DNA of 64,000 bases from Thermoplasmata archaeon (GTDB taxonomy: Archaea; Thermoplasmatota; Thermoplasmata; Thermoplasmatales; Thermoplasmataceae). The stretch's first letter is position 1. Each line of letters starts with the position of its first letter. The position numbers and the translations under genes were made by a program. This document shows positions 27,919 to 38,345 of this stretch, one piece after another. The notes below the pieces were generated by a model, which searched no databases, was not told where the DNA came from, and worked only from the letters and a program-made list of their open reading frames with translations. The stretch spans positions 40,864-104,863 of the forward strand of contig JAJZZM010000001.1 of NCBI GenBank assembly GCA_021797555.1, given 5' to 3'.

Positions 27919-29109
27919 ATGAAAAGAGATATAGATTACCTTTTTATTATTAGGGGCTTAGCATATAACACTAAAAATGGAGCTGTAAATAAGCAAATAT
28001 ATCATATTGCTGATTACCTAATCACGTGTGGATATAAAATTTCCATACTTTCGCTAACTAACCCTTTGAAGGACTTTGATGAAATGTATAACACTCGTTT
28101 AAGTCATAAATTAAGCATTAAATTTAAAGTGATATATTATATACATAATAATATGATTTTTGGAGCTATAACAAAATTTTTTCTAAAATTCATATTTAAT
28201 GATAGCATAAAAAGAGTTAAAGTGTATAGTAATATAAATATTTTAAAAAAATTAAATATTAAAAATGTAATCACACCTTATTGGTGGGGCGTTTTATTTT
28301 CAAGTAATTATTTAAATAAAAATAACATATACTATATTATATATCATAATTATGAAAGTTCTAATGCTATTAGTTCAGAATTTGAATCTTGTACATCAAA
28401 TATAGAGTTGGTTAGAGATTATATATTAAAATCATATAATTTAGGAAATAAAATTGCTGGGAGCTCTAATATATCATCAAAATTTACAAACGAAAAAATA
28501 CCAATATTAAGGGAAGGAATAGATACATCAAAGTATGACGCAAAAATAAGTCCCGAAGAAAAAAAAGATTTTATAATTATAATGCCTTTACGAGCACAGA
28601 AAATGAAAGGTGCTATTTATGCATTGAGAGCTGCAATTTTAATACATAATAAATATAAAGATATTTATTTTGAGAGCTTTGGAGATTATAAAGGAGATAT
28701 ACCACCATTTATTATTCATCATGGGTTAATAAGTACTAAAAAATTAATTAAGCTATATGGTAAGGGAAAAATTTTTATCTTACCATCTTTGGAAGAGGGG
28801 TTATCAGAAGTATTGTTAGAGGCAATGTTAAATGGTAATGCGATTATATCTACCAACGCAGGGGATTCAAAATATATTATAAAAAATTTTTATAATGGTA
28901 TTTTAGTACCAATAAAAGATGAAATATCTATATTTAATGCAGTATCATATTTATATACTCATAATGATATATTATTAAAATTAGCGGATAATGGAATTTC
29001 CACAGCAAAAGCATATGATTATAGAATTATGGTTAGAGATATTTCATCAGCTTTAGAATATTATAAAAATAAAAATTACAAAAATTCAGTTACTAAAAGC
29101 GATTATTGA
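27919..29109 (+). CDS. GT4 family glycosyltransferase
   Basis: A 396-residue GT-B enzyme. The N-domain starts YLFIIRGLAYNTKNGAVNKQ. The C-domain has IIIMPLRAQKMKGAIYALRA at the donor-domain entry and FILPSLEEGLSEVLLEAMLNG, where the EX7E pair is intact, followed by NAGDSKYIIKNFYNG. Predicted to be a retaining glycosyltransferase at the cytoplasmic membrane face. Start is the ATG at 27919 after a TATA-like tract. Flanked on both sides by IS481-like fossils. Confidence 0.88.
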   Translation: MKRDIDYLFIIRGLAYNTKNGAVNKQIYHIADYLITCGYKISILSLTNPLKDFDEMYNTRLSHKLSIKFKVIYYIHNNMIFGAITKFFLKFIFNDSIKRVKVYSNINILKKLNIKNVITPYWWGVLFSSNYLNKNNIYYIIYHNYESSNAISSEFESCTSNIELVRDYILKSYNLGNKIAGSSNISSKFTNEKIPILREGIDTSKYDAKISPEEKKDFIIIMPLRAQKMKGAIYALRAAILIHNKYKDIYFESFGDYKGDIPPFIIHHGLISTKKLIKLYGKGKIFILPSLEEGLSEVLLEAMLNGNAIISTNAGDSKYIIKNFYNGILVPIKDEISIFNAVSYLYTHNDILLKLADNGISTAKAYDYRIMVRDISSALEYYKNKNYKNSVTKSDY

Positions 29110-29254
29110 TTATATTAGTGAGGTATATAATTCTTTTTTATACAATATTTTAAGTTAAGATACTGAGATAAGGGTTAATCTAAAAATCTGTATATATATT
29201 TCTATCTAAATATTATTTTTATGTTATCCAATAAATATTTTCTTTATATACTAG

Positions 29255-29470
29255 TAAAAATATAATAAAAGAATACAAACTTAGAATGAAATTAAAAGAT
29301 AAAAAATAAATATATAATAAGGGAGAAGAATAATAAAAGGTAACCAACAGAAAAAGTTTAGGAATAATAACAGTTCATTTTTAAATGCAATAAGAAATTA
29401 ATAATTATATAGAATGACACATCAGGATTCATGGTAAATCTGGGAATATATAAAGATAAAATAATTGATA
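29255..29470 (+). mobile_element. IS481-like element, small relic with internal deletion
   Basis: Within the 29110-29543 gap. The left end and the first codons (AGTAAAAATATAATAAAAGAATACA, then AAATTAAAAGATAAAAAAT and AAGGGAGAAGAATAA) match the copy at 26985-27060. It then jumps to a piece resembling LIIIEDNASRFIVGLGV (around 29400-29440). No product is possible. Confidence 0.65.
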
Positions 29471-29543
29471 ATAAATTAAATATTAGAAAATATTAAAATA
29501 TAGTAAAATATATATTTAAATGTTCAATAAAATTTATTATAAA

Positions 29544-30569
29544 TTAAATTTGAGAATATAATTTAATAATATTAGATTTAAAAATATGGTTATCAAATAT
29601 TTTACTTCGCTCTAATGATCTTTTAGTGTATTCTTCATAGTTTATATCTTTTATAGTTCTTACAAAAGATTCAACGTTAATTTCTGATAATATTCCAGCA
29701 TTCCCCAAAATTTCCCTTGAAATTGCAATATTAGAGGCCACAACGGGTAATCCAGTAGTCATTGCTTCTACATACGGAATTCCAAATCCTTCTCTGGATG
29801 ATGGCAATAAAGCTAAATCTGATAAATTATATAACTCATTTAATATTCTAACATTGATGTTTTTGAATGTCCTTCCTATATTTAGATCGGAACCAACATG
29901 AATTAAGTAATAATTATTTCCAAGTTTTTCCATTATTGGTTTTAATAAATTAGTGTTTTTATATGGAAAATTATTAGAAACATTAATTATAACCTTTTTG
30001 TCTATAGGTATGTTATATTTTTTCCTTAATTCTATTTTATTATTCATTTTATAAATACCTTGAGTAACAGGTGGATATATAGCAAATATTCTTCCATCAA
30101 AACCATAATATTCACAACATTTTTTTACAGTATTGCTGACAGCATGCACATAATTAAATTTCTTATATTTTTTTAGATTTCTTTTAATTATTGTTGAATA
30201 TATACTATTTTTGGTATATTTTTGATTGATAGCAAAAAGGTCATGTATTGTTATTATTGAGTTATCCATTATAACTGGATATATGGACATGTTTATATAA
30301 TGAACTATATATTCATTATTTAATGAAATTTCTTTATAAATATTTTTATAAATATATTTTTGGAAATATGCATTAATTGGCCATAGTTGAAAATTAGTGA
30401 ATTTTAGTCCATAATAACTTTTCCCATAAAAATCATTTTTTGATTTTTTATTGTTCATAATCAATGATATTATTGTTGCATTATCTATGGAATTATATAT
30501 ATCCATCGTTACATTGCTTATCCCTGTATATTTTGTTTGATCATTTAATAAAAAAATATGTTTATCCAT
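29544..30569 (-). CDS. GT4 family glycosyltransferase
   Basis: A 341-residue GT-B protein. HIFLLNDQTKYTGISNVTMD opens the acceptor domain, with ITIHDLFAINQ and YVHAVSNTVKKCCEYYG typical of GT4. KKVIINVSNNFPYKNTNLL begins the donor domain. LLPSSREGFGIPYVEAMTTG gives an intact EX7E pair, and PVVASNIAISREILGNAGIL follows. Its start lies 24 bases downstream of the end of nothing else on this strand, with the large membrane protein gene ending 25 bases before, head to tail in the order 33698 to 29544, so the two are probably co-transcribed. Confidence 0.9.
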   Translation of the reverse strand: MDKHIFLLNDQTKYTGISNVTMDIYNSIDNATIISLIMNNKKSKNDFYGKSYYGLKFTNFQLWPINAYFQKYIYKNIYKEISLNNEYIVHYINMSIYPVIMDNSIITIHDLFAINQKYTKNSIYSTIIKRNLKKYKKFNYVHAVSNTVKKCCEYYGFDGRIFAIYPPVTQGIYKMNNKIELRKKYNIPIDKKVIINVSNNFPYKNTNLLKPIMEKLGNNYYLIHVGSDLNIGRTFKNINVRILNELYNLSDLALLPSSREGFGIPYVEAMTTGLPVVASNIAISREILGNAGILSEINVESFVRTIKDINYEEYTKRSLERSKIFDNHIFKSNIIKLYSQI

Positions 30570-30593
30570 ATTTTGAGTAAATATAGAGAAATA

Positions 30594-33500
30594 TTAAATA
30601 TTTCCTCTATTTTTTCTATTTATATCTATCATGAAATATGCTAATATTATTAAATATGATATAATACCTATGTAGAATATGTCCATTACCCTTTCACCCT
30701 TCACAATTATCTTGGCGTTGTTCAGGGAGCTAATGTTTTTATTTATTATATATATGCTGTTTCCATAAATTCCAGGTATCGGCTTATAATATTTATTTTC
30801 ATATTTTAATTCATAATCCCTGAGGCTTGGGTCTATGGAAATTATATAAGATTTGTTATTCTGGTTTAAAATACTTTCATTGCTTAAAAGAACAAGTGTG
30901 GCTACATCAGTATTATTTTTAATATAAATACCATTAGGATAATTGAATTTTATCCATTCAAAATTATTATTGGTGCTGTTTTTCATATATATTAATGCTG
31001 TTTCATTGTCACCTTTAAGCAAGGTGTTATTCAAAACAACATAATTGCCGAATGGCATTGAAGAATTCTGTATAATTTTAGGCAATATTGTATATTCAGT
31101 GCTAAGATTTTTCACATAAAATGTTCCCGGATTATAATCGAACAATCTAAAATCCAAGTATTTTTCAGCACTGCTAAATGTATATGAAAAAGTGTATTTT
31201 TTATAATTGTTTGTAACATTAAAATTTATGCCACTGTAAACATTATCTGTATTAATGTTGCTTTTTGGCTCCCCCATAAATATTATTGTATCTGTTCCAT
31301 TGATGCTGGATTTTGCATAAAATGTTACTGTTAAATTAATGTATTTATTATTATCATAAAATCCTCCGGGACCACCATCAAAGGAACCATTATAGGATAT
31401 GCTGGTACCTGAGCCATAATCACCAGTCATTTTTATGCTTATAGTATTATTGGTATAATTATAATATGTTTCATCGTTGCTCCATAAAGTTAAGGTATAA
31501 TTATCGTAAAGACTTGCACCGTAATTATGCCCCGATCCTTTAATGTTTTTAGTTGAATTCAAATTAAAGAATTTACCATCATTAATTTTAATAAAATTTG
31601 ATTCTATATAAACTGGTGTGTCTACTGCATTATCTGAATTATTGTTAATTAAAAAATTAATTCCATTATTACTATCTGTAAGTGAAATGTTATAGCCCAT
31701 GGTTTTAAATATATAAGGGAATGCGGTATAATCAGGATTGCTGGCATTACAGTGCAAAAGTAAATTTGATTTATACATATCGGAAAATCCATTAACTTGA
31801 TAAATTATAACCTGATTTTTATTGTAGACCTCATTTAATCCAGGAACATTATTCATAAATGACTTTGCATCAGAAAAGTTCTTGAAGCCTGCATCGGGTA
31901 ATGTATCCTCAAAAATATTTGCAGCATTTTTTACTATATCCTGATTTGAAATAACAACATATTTCGTATCTGAATATAATAAATTATAGTAAAAATCCGA
32001 GGTCATATTATTTGATGTTATGTATGATAAATATGGAATGCTTGCACAAGGATGTGGTGATTCATAAACTCTGTTATTGTACTCAGGGCCGCCTATCCAT
32101 AGTATATTGAAATCTGATTTTTGGGATGATATTAAATTATATGCATATATAACACTGCTATTTATCTGAATAGGTGTAAATCCTCCAACATCGCACACAT
32201 GGTTTCCATAGATAGAATCTGGAGCCCTTGCTGGATAAAATGACCCATCAAATGCCTGCCATCCGGAGAATAAAACTATAAATATTATAAAAATAACTAT
32301 AACAATTTTTGCATTTTTGCTGTTAATAGAAAATTTTTTACCGATAGCCTTTATTCTATTGATTATATTAAAGTTATTGTCTTGTTTTTTATATTCAAAT
32401 ATAACACCGAATTTATTAAATTTATTAAATAGTTCTATTAATGTAACTGAAAATAATATGTAATACATGCCTGCTATTACATTTATTATATGCCCCGGAA
32501 GTGAAAGTGTGGTTCCTATGGAACCTCCAATTAAAGGAAGGCCGGATAAGTAATATTCCAGATCATATAATGGTTTAATATAATAAACTAGTGACATAAT
32601 GTAAAATATCACAAATAATAAAATTACTGGAAATACTATTTTTCTTGATTGCTTGAAAATTATGGACATTAAGGATAAAAATGGTATCATTATTAAAGTA
32701 AATAACCACAGATAAGTAATAAATACCGGTGGCAGCAGTAATTGCGATGGATACATTAAGGCCTTAACGCTGCTTATTCTATCTCCATATAACAAAATAT
32801 TCGGCGATGCATATACTATGGTGGACCATAAATGACCTACTAAAATAAGTGGATATAATGGCTTTATATTACTACTAAAAAATGCTATAGTTCCATAATT
32901 GTATACTCTAAGAACGCCTAGTCGTGAAACTGCAGCGCCAGTGCTGGATGTTATGTACATGCCGTATAAAATAAATGATACTGGTATTATTAAAGTAAAT
33001 ATAGAAAGTAATGCATATTTAAATCTGTATATAAAATCCTTATTCAAAAAGCCGGCAACAGTGCTTCCTACCAGTATTGATATTATGTAAAACGTTGTGT
33101 AATCAGGTTCTACAAGAACTGATATTGTTAGCAGTATAGCAGAAAGCAAAAATGCCATACGCATATTTTTCCATGCAATAAATGCAAATAATATCATGGC
33201 AATAAAAATTATATTAAGTCCGTCAGCATAACTTCCTCCATCTGCATTTAGATTCAAAGCTGTAAAATTTGAAAATATAAATAAAACAATAATGAATTTT
33301 ATTAATTTAATTGCATATTTATTTTTTGTTTTTAATAATTTTGATGTTATCATGGATGCCAATATATATGCAAAAAACGTGTAAAGAACAAATGTATAAT
33401 AAATAAATATCCTTTCTGTTATTTCCACATTGTTGGTAAATAATGTTATTACATAATACGGCCAATCTATTATTAATCTCGAAAAGCTAAAACCGCTCAA

Positions 33501-33698
33501 GGAATTTAGAGATAATATGCCATTTGCATATATATAATTGGATAATGGCCATCCCTGATCAGCATAAAAATAATAGCCTGGTGAAAAAATAAAAATTCTA
33601 AGAGATATTAAAGGTATAAGTAATATAAGTATAATATCTATATAATAATATAATAATTTGCTTCTTAAAGATATTAAATACATTAAACTATTTTTCAT
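30594..33698 (-). CDS. Large polytopic membrane protein, GT-C-like, with external beta-rich domain
   Basis: A 1034-residue protein from the ATG at 33698; a TTG eight codons earlier is less likely, because TATATATT at 33725-33732 would start transcription right at this ATG. Roughly twelve helices fill residues 1-480. The first outside loop contains YYFYADQGWPL, with an Asp where GT-C enzymes keep a catalytic acid. Residues about 490-1000 form an external Asn/Ser-rich beta-type region with many glycosylation sequons, and one last helix ends the protein. This layout resembles membrane GT-C transferases such as arabinofuranosyltransferases with external carbohydrate-binding domains. I infer that it uses a lipid-linked sugar outside the cell. 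The enzyme class is not certain. Confidence 0.65.
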   Translation of the reverse strand: MKNSLMYLISLRSKLLYYYIDIILILLIPLISLRIFIFSPGYYFYADQGWPLSNYIYANGILSLNSLSGFSFSRLIIDWPYYVITLFTNNVEITERIFIYYTFVLYTFFAYILASMITSKLLKTKNKYAIKLIKFIIVLFIFSNFTALNLNADGGSYADGLNIIFIAMILFAFIAWKNMRMAFLLSAILLTISVLVEPDYTTFYIISILVGSTVAGFLNKDFIYRFKYALLSIFTLIIPVSFILYGMYITSSTGAAVSRLGVLRVYNYGTIAFFSSNIKPLYPLILVGHLWSTIVYASPNILLYGDRISSVKALMYPSQLLLPPVFITYLWLFTLIMIPFLSLMSIIFKQSRKIVFPVILLFVIFYIMSLVYYIKPLYDLEYYLSGLPLIGGSIGTTLSLPGHIINVIAGMYYILFSVTLIELFNKFNKFGVIFEYKKQDNNFNIINRIKAIGKKFSINSKNAKIVIVIFIIFIVLFSGWQAFDGSFYPARAPDSIYGNHVCDVGGFTPIQINSSVIYAYNLISSQKSDFNILWIGGPEYNNRVYESPHPCASIPYLSYITSNNMTSDFYYNLLYSDTKYVVISNQDIVKNAANIFEDTLPDAGFKNFSDAKSFMNNVPGLNEVYNKNQVIIYQVNGFSDMYKSNLLLHCNASNPDYTAFPYIFKTMGYNISLTDSNNGINFLINNNSDNAVDTPVYIESNFIKINDGKFFNLNSTKNIKGSGHNYGASLYDNYTLTLWSNDETYYNYTNNTISIKMTGDYGSGTSISYNGSFDGGPGGFYDNNKYINLTVTFYAKSSINGTDTIIFMGEPKSNINTDNVYSGINFNVTNNYKKYTFSYTFSSAEKYLDFRLFDYNPGTFYVKNLSTEYTILPKIIQNSSMPFGNYVVLNNTLLKGDNETALIYMKNSTNNNFEWIKFNYPNGIYIKNNTDVATLVLLSNESILNQNNKSYIISIDPSLRDYELKYENKYYKPIPGIYGNSIYIINKNISSLNNAKIIVKGERVMDIFYIGIISYLIILAYFMIDINRKNRGNI

Positions 33699-33782
33699 TA
33701 ATAAATTAGATATAAATAACAAATATATAATAATTGTTCTTATTAATTTATTTTTATTAATTTATTTTTATTAATATATAAT

Positions 33783-34142
33783 TTATTTTATTAAAAATCC
33801 TAAAATAAAAGAAATAGATCTTATAAAAAATAATATTTTGTTTTTAAAAGAGTTATTATAGATAACATCTTTTTTATTTTTTCTTTTTACTTTCGGATTG
33901 GCTAAATATGAATAGCTATGTATTTTAGAAAAAACATAATAGTTGCACTTTCCACATCCATAATATTTTTTAATATAGCCTATTAATGAATTTGACTCTC
34001 TGTGTATTATATAATTTTTACATGCACCAATTTTATTACTAATTTTAAAAGCTTCTAAATACAGCATTCTATCCTCAAGAGAACAAATATTATCAATTTC
34101 GCCGCTTATATTGTTTAAAACATTTTTAAATATTTTATACAA
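33783..34142 (-). pseudogene. Glycosyltransferase remnant, C-terminal part
   Basis: A 119-residue frame resembling the second half of the GT2 enzyme at 34431: SLEDRMLYLEAFKISNKIG parallels SHEDSILYYEIFKKTQNIG, each with the conserved ED pair, and YIIHRESNSLIGYIKKYYGCG parallels YIYNYDPNFFTLMKKAFLYG. The whole N-terminal donor-binding half is missing, and no frame upstream supplies it. It could be a recombination leftover from a tandem duplicate. Confidence 0.6.
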
Positions 34143-34430
34143 TAAGAACTGTTACTGATTGGAATGAACTATTAAGATATATTTTCAGAATAAAAATATT
34201 TATTTAAAAGGTAATAAGGACTGTAAAGCCTGAAAGTATAATACAGGAAATGACGCTCACAGTCTATTTTATAATAGGATAGTAAATTAAATAATGGATA
34301 TTAATTATGGAAATTTCTTAGAATATTATAATTTAATAAATATAACATTTTTATGATTATTAACACTAAAGAGATTTTTAAAGATTTCTTAGAATTTGTA
34401 AATTTATTGCACTATAAAATAAATATAGAA

Positions 34431-35201
34431 TTAACTTAAAATTTCCCCCAATTCATATGCAATTCCTCTTAATATCTGAATTATATACCCTTTTCCAAAA
34501 CCAATTTCCCTTATATTTAGGGCATTTTGATTTAATTTATAAATAAGCATTTTTATATCATCTGGAGTGTCTATTGATTTTACATCTTTTTTATATTTAC
34601 CATATAAAAATGCCTTCTTCATTAATGTAAAAAAATTAGGGTCGTAATTATAAATGTATTTACCTGCAAATCCAATATTTTGAGTTTTTTTAAAAATTTC
34701 GTAATATAAAATAGAATCTTCATGACTTAAAATGCCATAAATTTTTGTTGGCAATTCATTAATGGAATCTTTTGCATAACTAGTTCTATACATTCGTGGA
34801 ATAACTGGTATAAATGGGCTATGATATCTTTTAGCATAATTTTCAACCCTATATCTAAAATCATCTAGACATTTTGAGGTAAAATTATTATTCATTGATT
34901 TTTCAGGTATGATTATCATATCCTCATTTTTATTATCTAATTCCTCCAAAAGGCCTTTTTCCGGTATTTGATCGCTATCCAGTAATAGAATTTTATCATA
35001 ATTTGCGTTTTTAATTCCTGTTATTCTTGCCTGAAACCTATTGGAATCCTCAATTATAAGTTTTGCATTTTCAATATTATAATCTTTTATATTGCAAACT
35101 GCAATTATTTCCTTTTCAATTTCATTATTTGAATTTAAATTATTAATTAAATTTTTTAATTCCGAGGTTTTATAGGCCCTTGTTATAATAGATATGGACA
35201 C
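34431..35201 (-). CDS. GT2 family glycosyltransferase
   Basis: A compact 256-residue GT-A enzyme starting with GTG: MSISIITRAYKTSELKNLI. KILLLDSDQIPEKGLLEEL supplies the DXD site (Asp-Ser-Asp, about residue 75), and GILSHEDSILYYEIFK the ED acid/base region (about 170). It is shorter than most GT2 proteins and lacks membrane segments. A truncated relative follows downstream at 33783. The start faces the FkbM gene at 35291 across a 90-base shared promoter region. Confidence 0.82.
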   Translation of the reverse strand: MSISIITRAYKTSELKNLINNLNSNNEIEKEIIAVCNIKDYNIENAKLIIEDSNRFQARITGIKNANYDKILLLDSDQIPEKGLLEELDNKNEDMIIIPEKSMNNNFTSKCLDDFRYRVENYAKRYHSPFIPVIPRMYRTSYAKDSINELPTKIYGILSHEDSILYYEIFKKTQNIGFAGKYIYNYDPNFFTLMKKAFLYGKYKKDVKSIDTPDDIKMLIYKLNQNALNIREIGFGKGYIIQILRGIAYELGEILS

Positions 35202-35290
35202 TGTTGATTATATAATCAGAATATAAAAATTCTTACATTAATAGCAAAAATTTAATTATTATCTTAGTTTAACATTTAAGGTTGATTTAA

Positions 35291-36040
35291 ATGGTTAATA
35301 TAATTGGCATATCTCGATTTAAAATAAATTACAATGATAAGCATGATTTGGCAGGAATTGTTGAAAACTATTTCTTTGATGTTTATAATATAAATAATAT
35401 AAAATCTATAAATTATGTTGTTGATTTAGGTTCAGGAATAGGCGATTTTGCACTTCTGGCATCTAAAAAAGCGGAAAAAGTATTTGCAATTGAACCAAAT
35501 CCAAAAGATTATGAAACATTAAAGGAAAATATAAAAATTAATAATATAAGCAATATAATACCAATAAATATGGCTGTATCTGATAAAAGGCAAACATTGG
35601 AGCTGAGGTTCAAAAATGATGTTTTTCAAACAGAGGCAGCGCCATTAAAATGTATATTAAATCAATACGGTATGGGTTTTAAAAAATTGGATTTCATTAA
35701 AATGGACATTGAGGGATATGAAAGGTATGTAATACCAGACAATATGGATATAATAAAATCATTGAATTATATGGCAATGGAAATTCATGACAATTACTTT
35801 CCAGAGTTAAATTCAATAATGCAAAAATATGGTTTTACATTTTATAGGGTAAATAGAAATAAATACATTAAAAACTCTATTAAAAGATTAATTTTAAATC
35901 CCAAATCCTCATTAAAAGTATATAAATTAATGAAAAAATCTGGAGAATATCCAGGATTTAGTAAAATATTAAATGGAATAGAAATAGCAAAATCCAATGA
36001 GCTTGTGATCGGTGTTTTTAAAAGGAATAAATTATTCTAA
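35291..36040 (+). CDS. FkbM-family methyltransferase
   Basis: A 249-residue class I methyltransferase: VVDLGSGIGDFALLASKKAE (SAM site, about residues 49-68), VFAIEPNPKDYETLKENI, and FIKMDIEGYERYVI, the FkbM kMDiEG block. MAMEIHDNYFPEL follows. Predicted to O-methylate a glycan sugar. It is less AT-skewed than the FkbM gene at 25907 and lacks the long N-terminal extension. Its last nine bases overlap the end of the convergent GT4 gene. Confidence 0.88.
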   Translation: MVNIIGISRFKINYNDKHDLAGIVENYFFDVYNINNIKSINYVVDLGSGIGDFALLASKKAEKVFAIEPNPKDYETLKENIKINNISNIIPINMAVSDKRQTLELRFKNDVFQTEAAPLKCILNQYGMGFKKLDFIKMDIEGYERYVIPDNMDIIKSLNYMAMEIHDNYFPELNSIMQKYGFTFYRVNRNKYIKNSIKRLILNPKSSLKVYKLMKKSGEYPGFSKILNGIEIAKSNELVIGVFKRNKLF

Positions 36041-37093
36041 ATTTAATAATTTATACCATGATTCAGCAGTTTTATCCCATGTAAAATTCTCTGCAAATTT
36101 TCTTGAATTGTTACTAAATAAATCCTCATTTTTAATAATATACAATATCTTATCCTTAAATTCATCGATATCATCTAATAAATATCCGTTATATCCATTT
36201 TTTATTGTATCAACAACACCTGGAACCCTGAAGGCAACGCTTGGAGTTCCAGATGCAGATGATTCCATTATTGATAATCCCCAGCCCTCAGTAACGGAGA
36301 AATGAAGGTTTACCCAAGATTCCCTTATTATTTTTGATAATTCATTGTAATCTATTTTGCCCAGAAAATCAATATTATAATTCTTATTTTTTACATACTC
36401 CTTCATTTTATTTAACAATGGGCCATTGCCTGTTATAATTAATTTTAAATTTTTAATTTCATTATATAATTCCTCATATATTTTTATTGCATACTCCGGC
36501 CTCTTATATTTTCTTAGTCCCCCAAAGTATAATAATTGAATATTTTTTGTTTTCTCTCCAGGATGGAATAAATTTAAATCAACACCGGGGAGTATTCTTA
36601 TTATATTTTCCTTTTTTATTCCTAAATGAATTAAATCGTTTTCAGATGTATCCGATTCTGTTACAAATGTATTATTTTTATATATATACGGATACATTTT
36701 CTCAATAAATGTAATTATCTTTGCAAGAACAATATTTACCTGGCCTGGCAATGACCTTGCATGCAGATGCCTGAAAAATACTATTACCCTTTTATGAGTA
36801 AACCATGATGAGCACCATGGTACAGCATGGTCCATGTCATCTATTATTACATCTGGATCAATTTTTTTAATCATCTTTTTTACATATAAATGCGCCCTAA
36901 TATTCCCCCTTATCCTGTATGTTTTTATTCCATCTATAATTTCATAATTTAATAAATTTCCTGGATTTACAGTAACCAAATTGACATCTATATTTAATTT
37001 AACCAGTCTTCTTCCTACCTCATAAATAGTTCTCTCTGCACCACCCGCCTTTGGATGCTTAATATCCCTGTGGGCAAACCATAGAAGCCTCAT
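36032..37093 (-). CDS. GT4 family glycosyltransferase
   Basis: A 353-residue GT-B enzyme. The ATG at 37093 (MRLLWFAHRDIKHPKAGGAE) is preferred over one 33 bases upstream, because TTTTATAAGG lies about 29 bases before it and the GGAE loop then sits at the normal distance. ESDTSENDLIHLG and ILPGVDLNLFHPG are classic GT4 segments. LLYFGGLRKYKRPEYAI opens the donor domain, and FSVTEGWGLSIMESSASGTP holds the EX7E pair. A retaining glycosyltransferase, probably adding an internal sugar. Convergent with the FkbM gene, with a nine-base overlap. Confidence 0.9.
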   Translation of the reverse strand: MRLLWFAHRDIKHPKAGGAERTIYEVGRRLVKLNIDVNLVTVNPGNLLNYEIIDGIKTYRIRGNIRAHLYVKKMIKKIDPDVIIDDMDHAVPWCSSWFTHKRVIVFFRHLHARSLPGQVNIVLAKIITFIEKMYPYIYKNNTFVTESDTSENDLIHLGIKKENIIRILPGVDLNLFHPGEKTKNIQLLYFGGLRKYKRPEYAIKIYEELYNEIKNLKLIITGNGPLLNKMKEYVKNKNYNIDFLGKIDYNELSKIIRESWVNLHFSVTEGWGLSIMESSASGTPSVAFRVPGVVDTIKNGYNGYLLDDIDEFKDKILYIIKNEDLFSNNSRKFAENFTWDKTAESWYKLLNLE

Positions 37094-37209
37094 TTTTAAG
37101 TGATAATTAAAAACCTTATAAAACATGCTTTTATTTTTAATATTATAATTTAATTTATATTTAAATAAATTTTAATTATATTTATTTATATAAATTATAT
37201 GGTGTTATA

Positions 37210-38070
37210 ATGAAATATAAAATCGGCGCAGTTATTACAACGTACAATCCTGATATTGATAGATTAAAATCTGTAATAAATAATATATATAATCAGGTTT
37301 TTATTATAGTAATAGTTGATAACAATTCAAATAATTACAATAAAATTTATGAATTATTTAAAAATTATAATATAAATTTTGTTAAAAGAAATAAAAATTA
37401 CGGCCTCGGCAGCTCGCTTAATCACGGAATAGATATTTTAATGGATTATAATTTAGATTATATAGTAACGCTTGATCAGGATTCTGTTCCATTAATTGAT
37501 TTTGATTATGCCATAGACAACGCAATTAATAAATATAATAATATAGGCATAATAAGCATTGCAGGGAATTCAAGAAATAAAAATGGTATTGAAATGGCAA
37601 ATAAAAACAATATAATTATAATAAGCGGCTCAATTAACAATATAAATATTTATAAAAATGGAATAAGATACAGGGAGGATTTTTTTGTTGACCAGATAGA
37701 TATAGATTTTAAATATAATGTTGAGAAAGCAGGTTTTAAGGTTTTAATAATCAATGGCAATTATCTTGATCATCGACTCGGAATTCAATTAAAAGGAAAA
37801 TATGATGATTATGAATTACCCTGGAGGCTTTATTTAATAATAAGGAATTCAACAAGTCTCCTAATTGAAAGAAAAATATCATTTAAATTATACATATCAC
37901 AGTTAATAAACTGGAATTTAAGGGAAATATATTTTTACGGCATGTATAATATATTTTTTATTTTTATAATTAATTTTACCGGCCTTTTTGATGGAATTAT
38001 TAATAATAATAAAAAAAATATGAAATTTTATAATTTTAATTTTTTTAATCATAAAAATTTTTATAAGTAA
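37210..38070 (+). CDS. GT2 glycosyltransferase, rhamnosyltransferase-like
   Basis: A 286-residue protein of the RfbF-type rhamnosyltransferase group: IGAVITTYNPDIDRLKSVI, IVIVDNNSNN, NYGLGSSLNHGID, and YIVTLDQDSVP, where the DQD replaces DXD. DFFVDQIDIDFKYNVEKAGF is the conserved second half, and YLDHRLG follows. In relatives the donor is dTDP-rhamnose. No rhamnose synthesis genes are in this window, so another deoxysugar, possibly the GDP-perosamine made here, is conceivable. The C-terminus is hydrophobic and Asn/Phe-rich. Confidence 0.85.
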   Translation: MKYKIGAVITTYNPDIDRLKSVINNIYNQVFIIVIVDNNSNNYNKIYELFKNYNINFVKRNKNYGLGSSLNHGIDILMDYNLDYIVTLDQDSVPLIDFDYAIDNAINKYNNIGIISIAGNSRNKNGIEMANKNNIIIISGSINNINIYKNGIRYREDFFVDQIDIDFKYNVEKAGFKVLIINGNYLDHRLGIQLKGKYDDYELPWRLYLIIRNSTSLLIERKISFKLYISQLINWNLREIYFYGMYNIFFIFIINFTGLFDGIINNNKKNMKFYNFNFFNHKNFYK

Positions 38071-38269
38071 TATTTTATAATAAATTTAATAATATATTAT
38101 AAATATACGTCAATTTTAATTTATTTATATGCATATATAAAATTTATAAACAATTTTTATTTGCATTAAGGTATTTTTATTATTTTTACTGTAAATATTA
38201 TTTTTATATATATATATCATTTATTGCTAACAGTTTATAGTATAAGTTTTTAAACTACATTTATATGAC

Positions 38270-38345
38270 ATTTCATTGGGTCAACTACCTCACGCTAAAG
38301 CATGAGAGCTTGCAGCTGGGCAGATCAAACGATCATAAATAATAC
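38270..38345 (-). ncRNA. Right end of tnpB element: terminal hairpin and probable omega-RNA 3' end
   Basis: Directly at the tnpB stop the minus strand reads CTCATGCTTTAGCGTGAG followed by GTAGTTGACCCA. CTCA...TGAG closes a small stem whose loop carries GCTTTAGC, the form of the right end of many archaeal IS605/IS1341 elements. In this family the RNA covering the tnpB 3' end and right terminus guides the nuclease, with the guide copied from flanking DNA just beyond the end. The exact RNA boundary cannot be seen. Confidence 0.5.
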
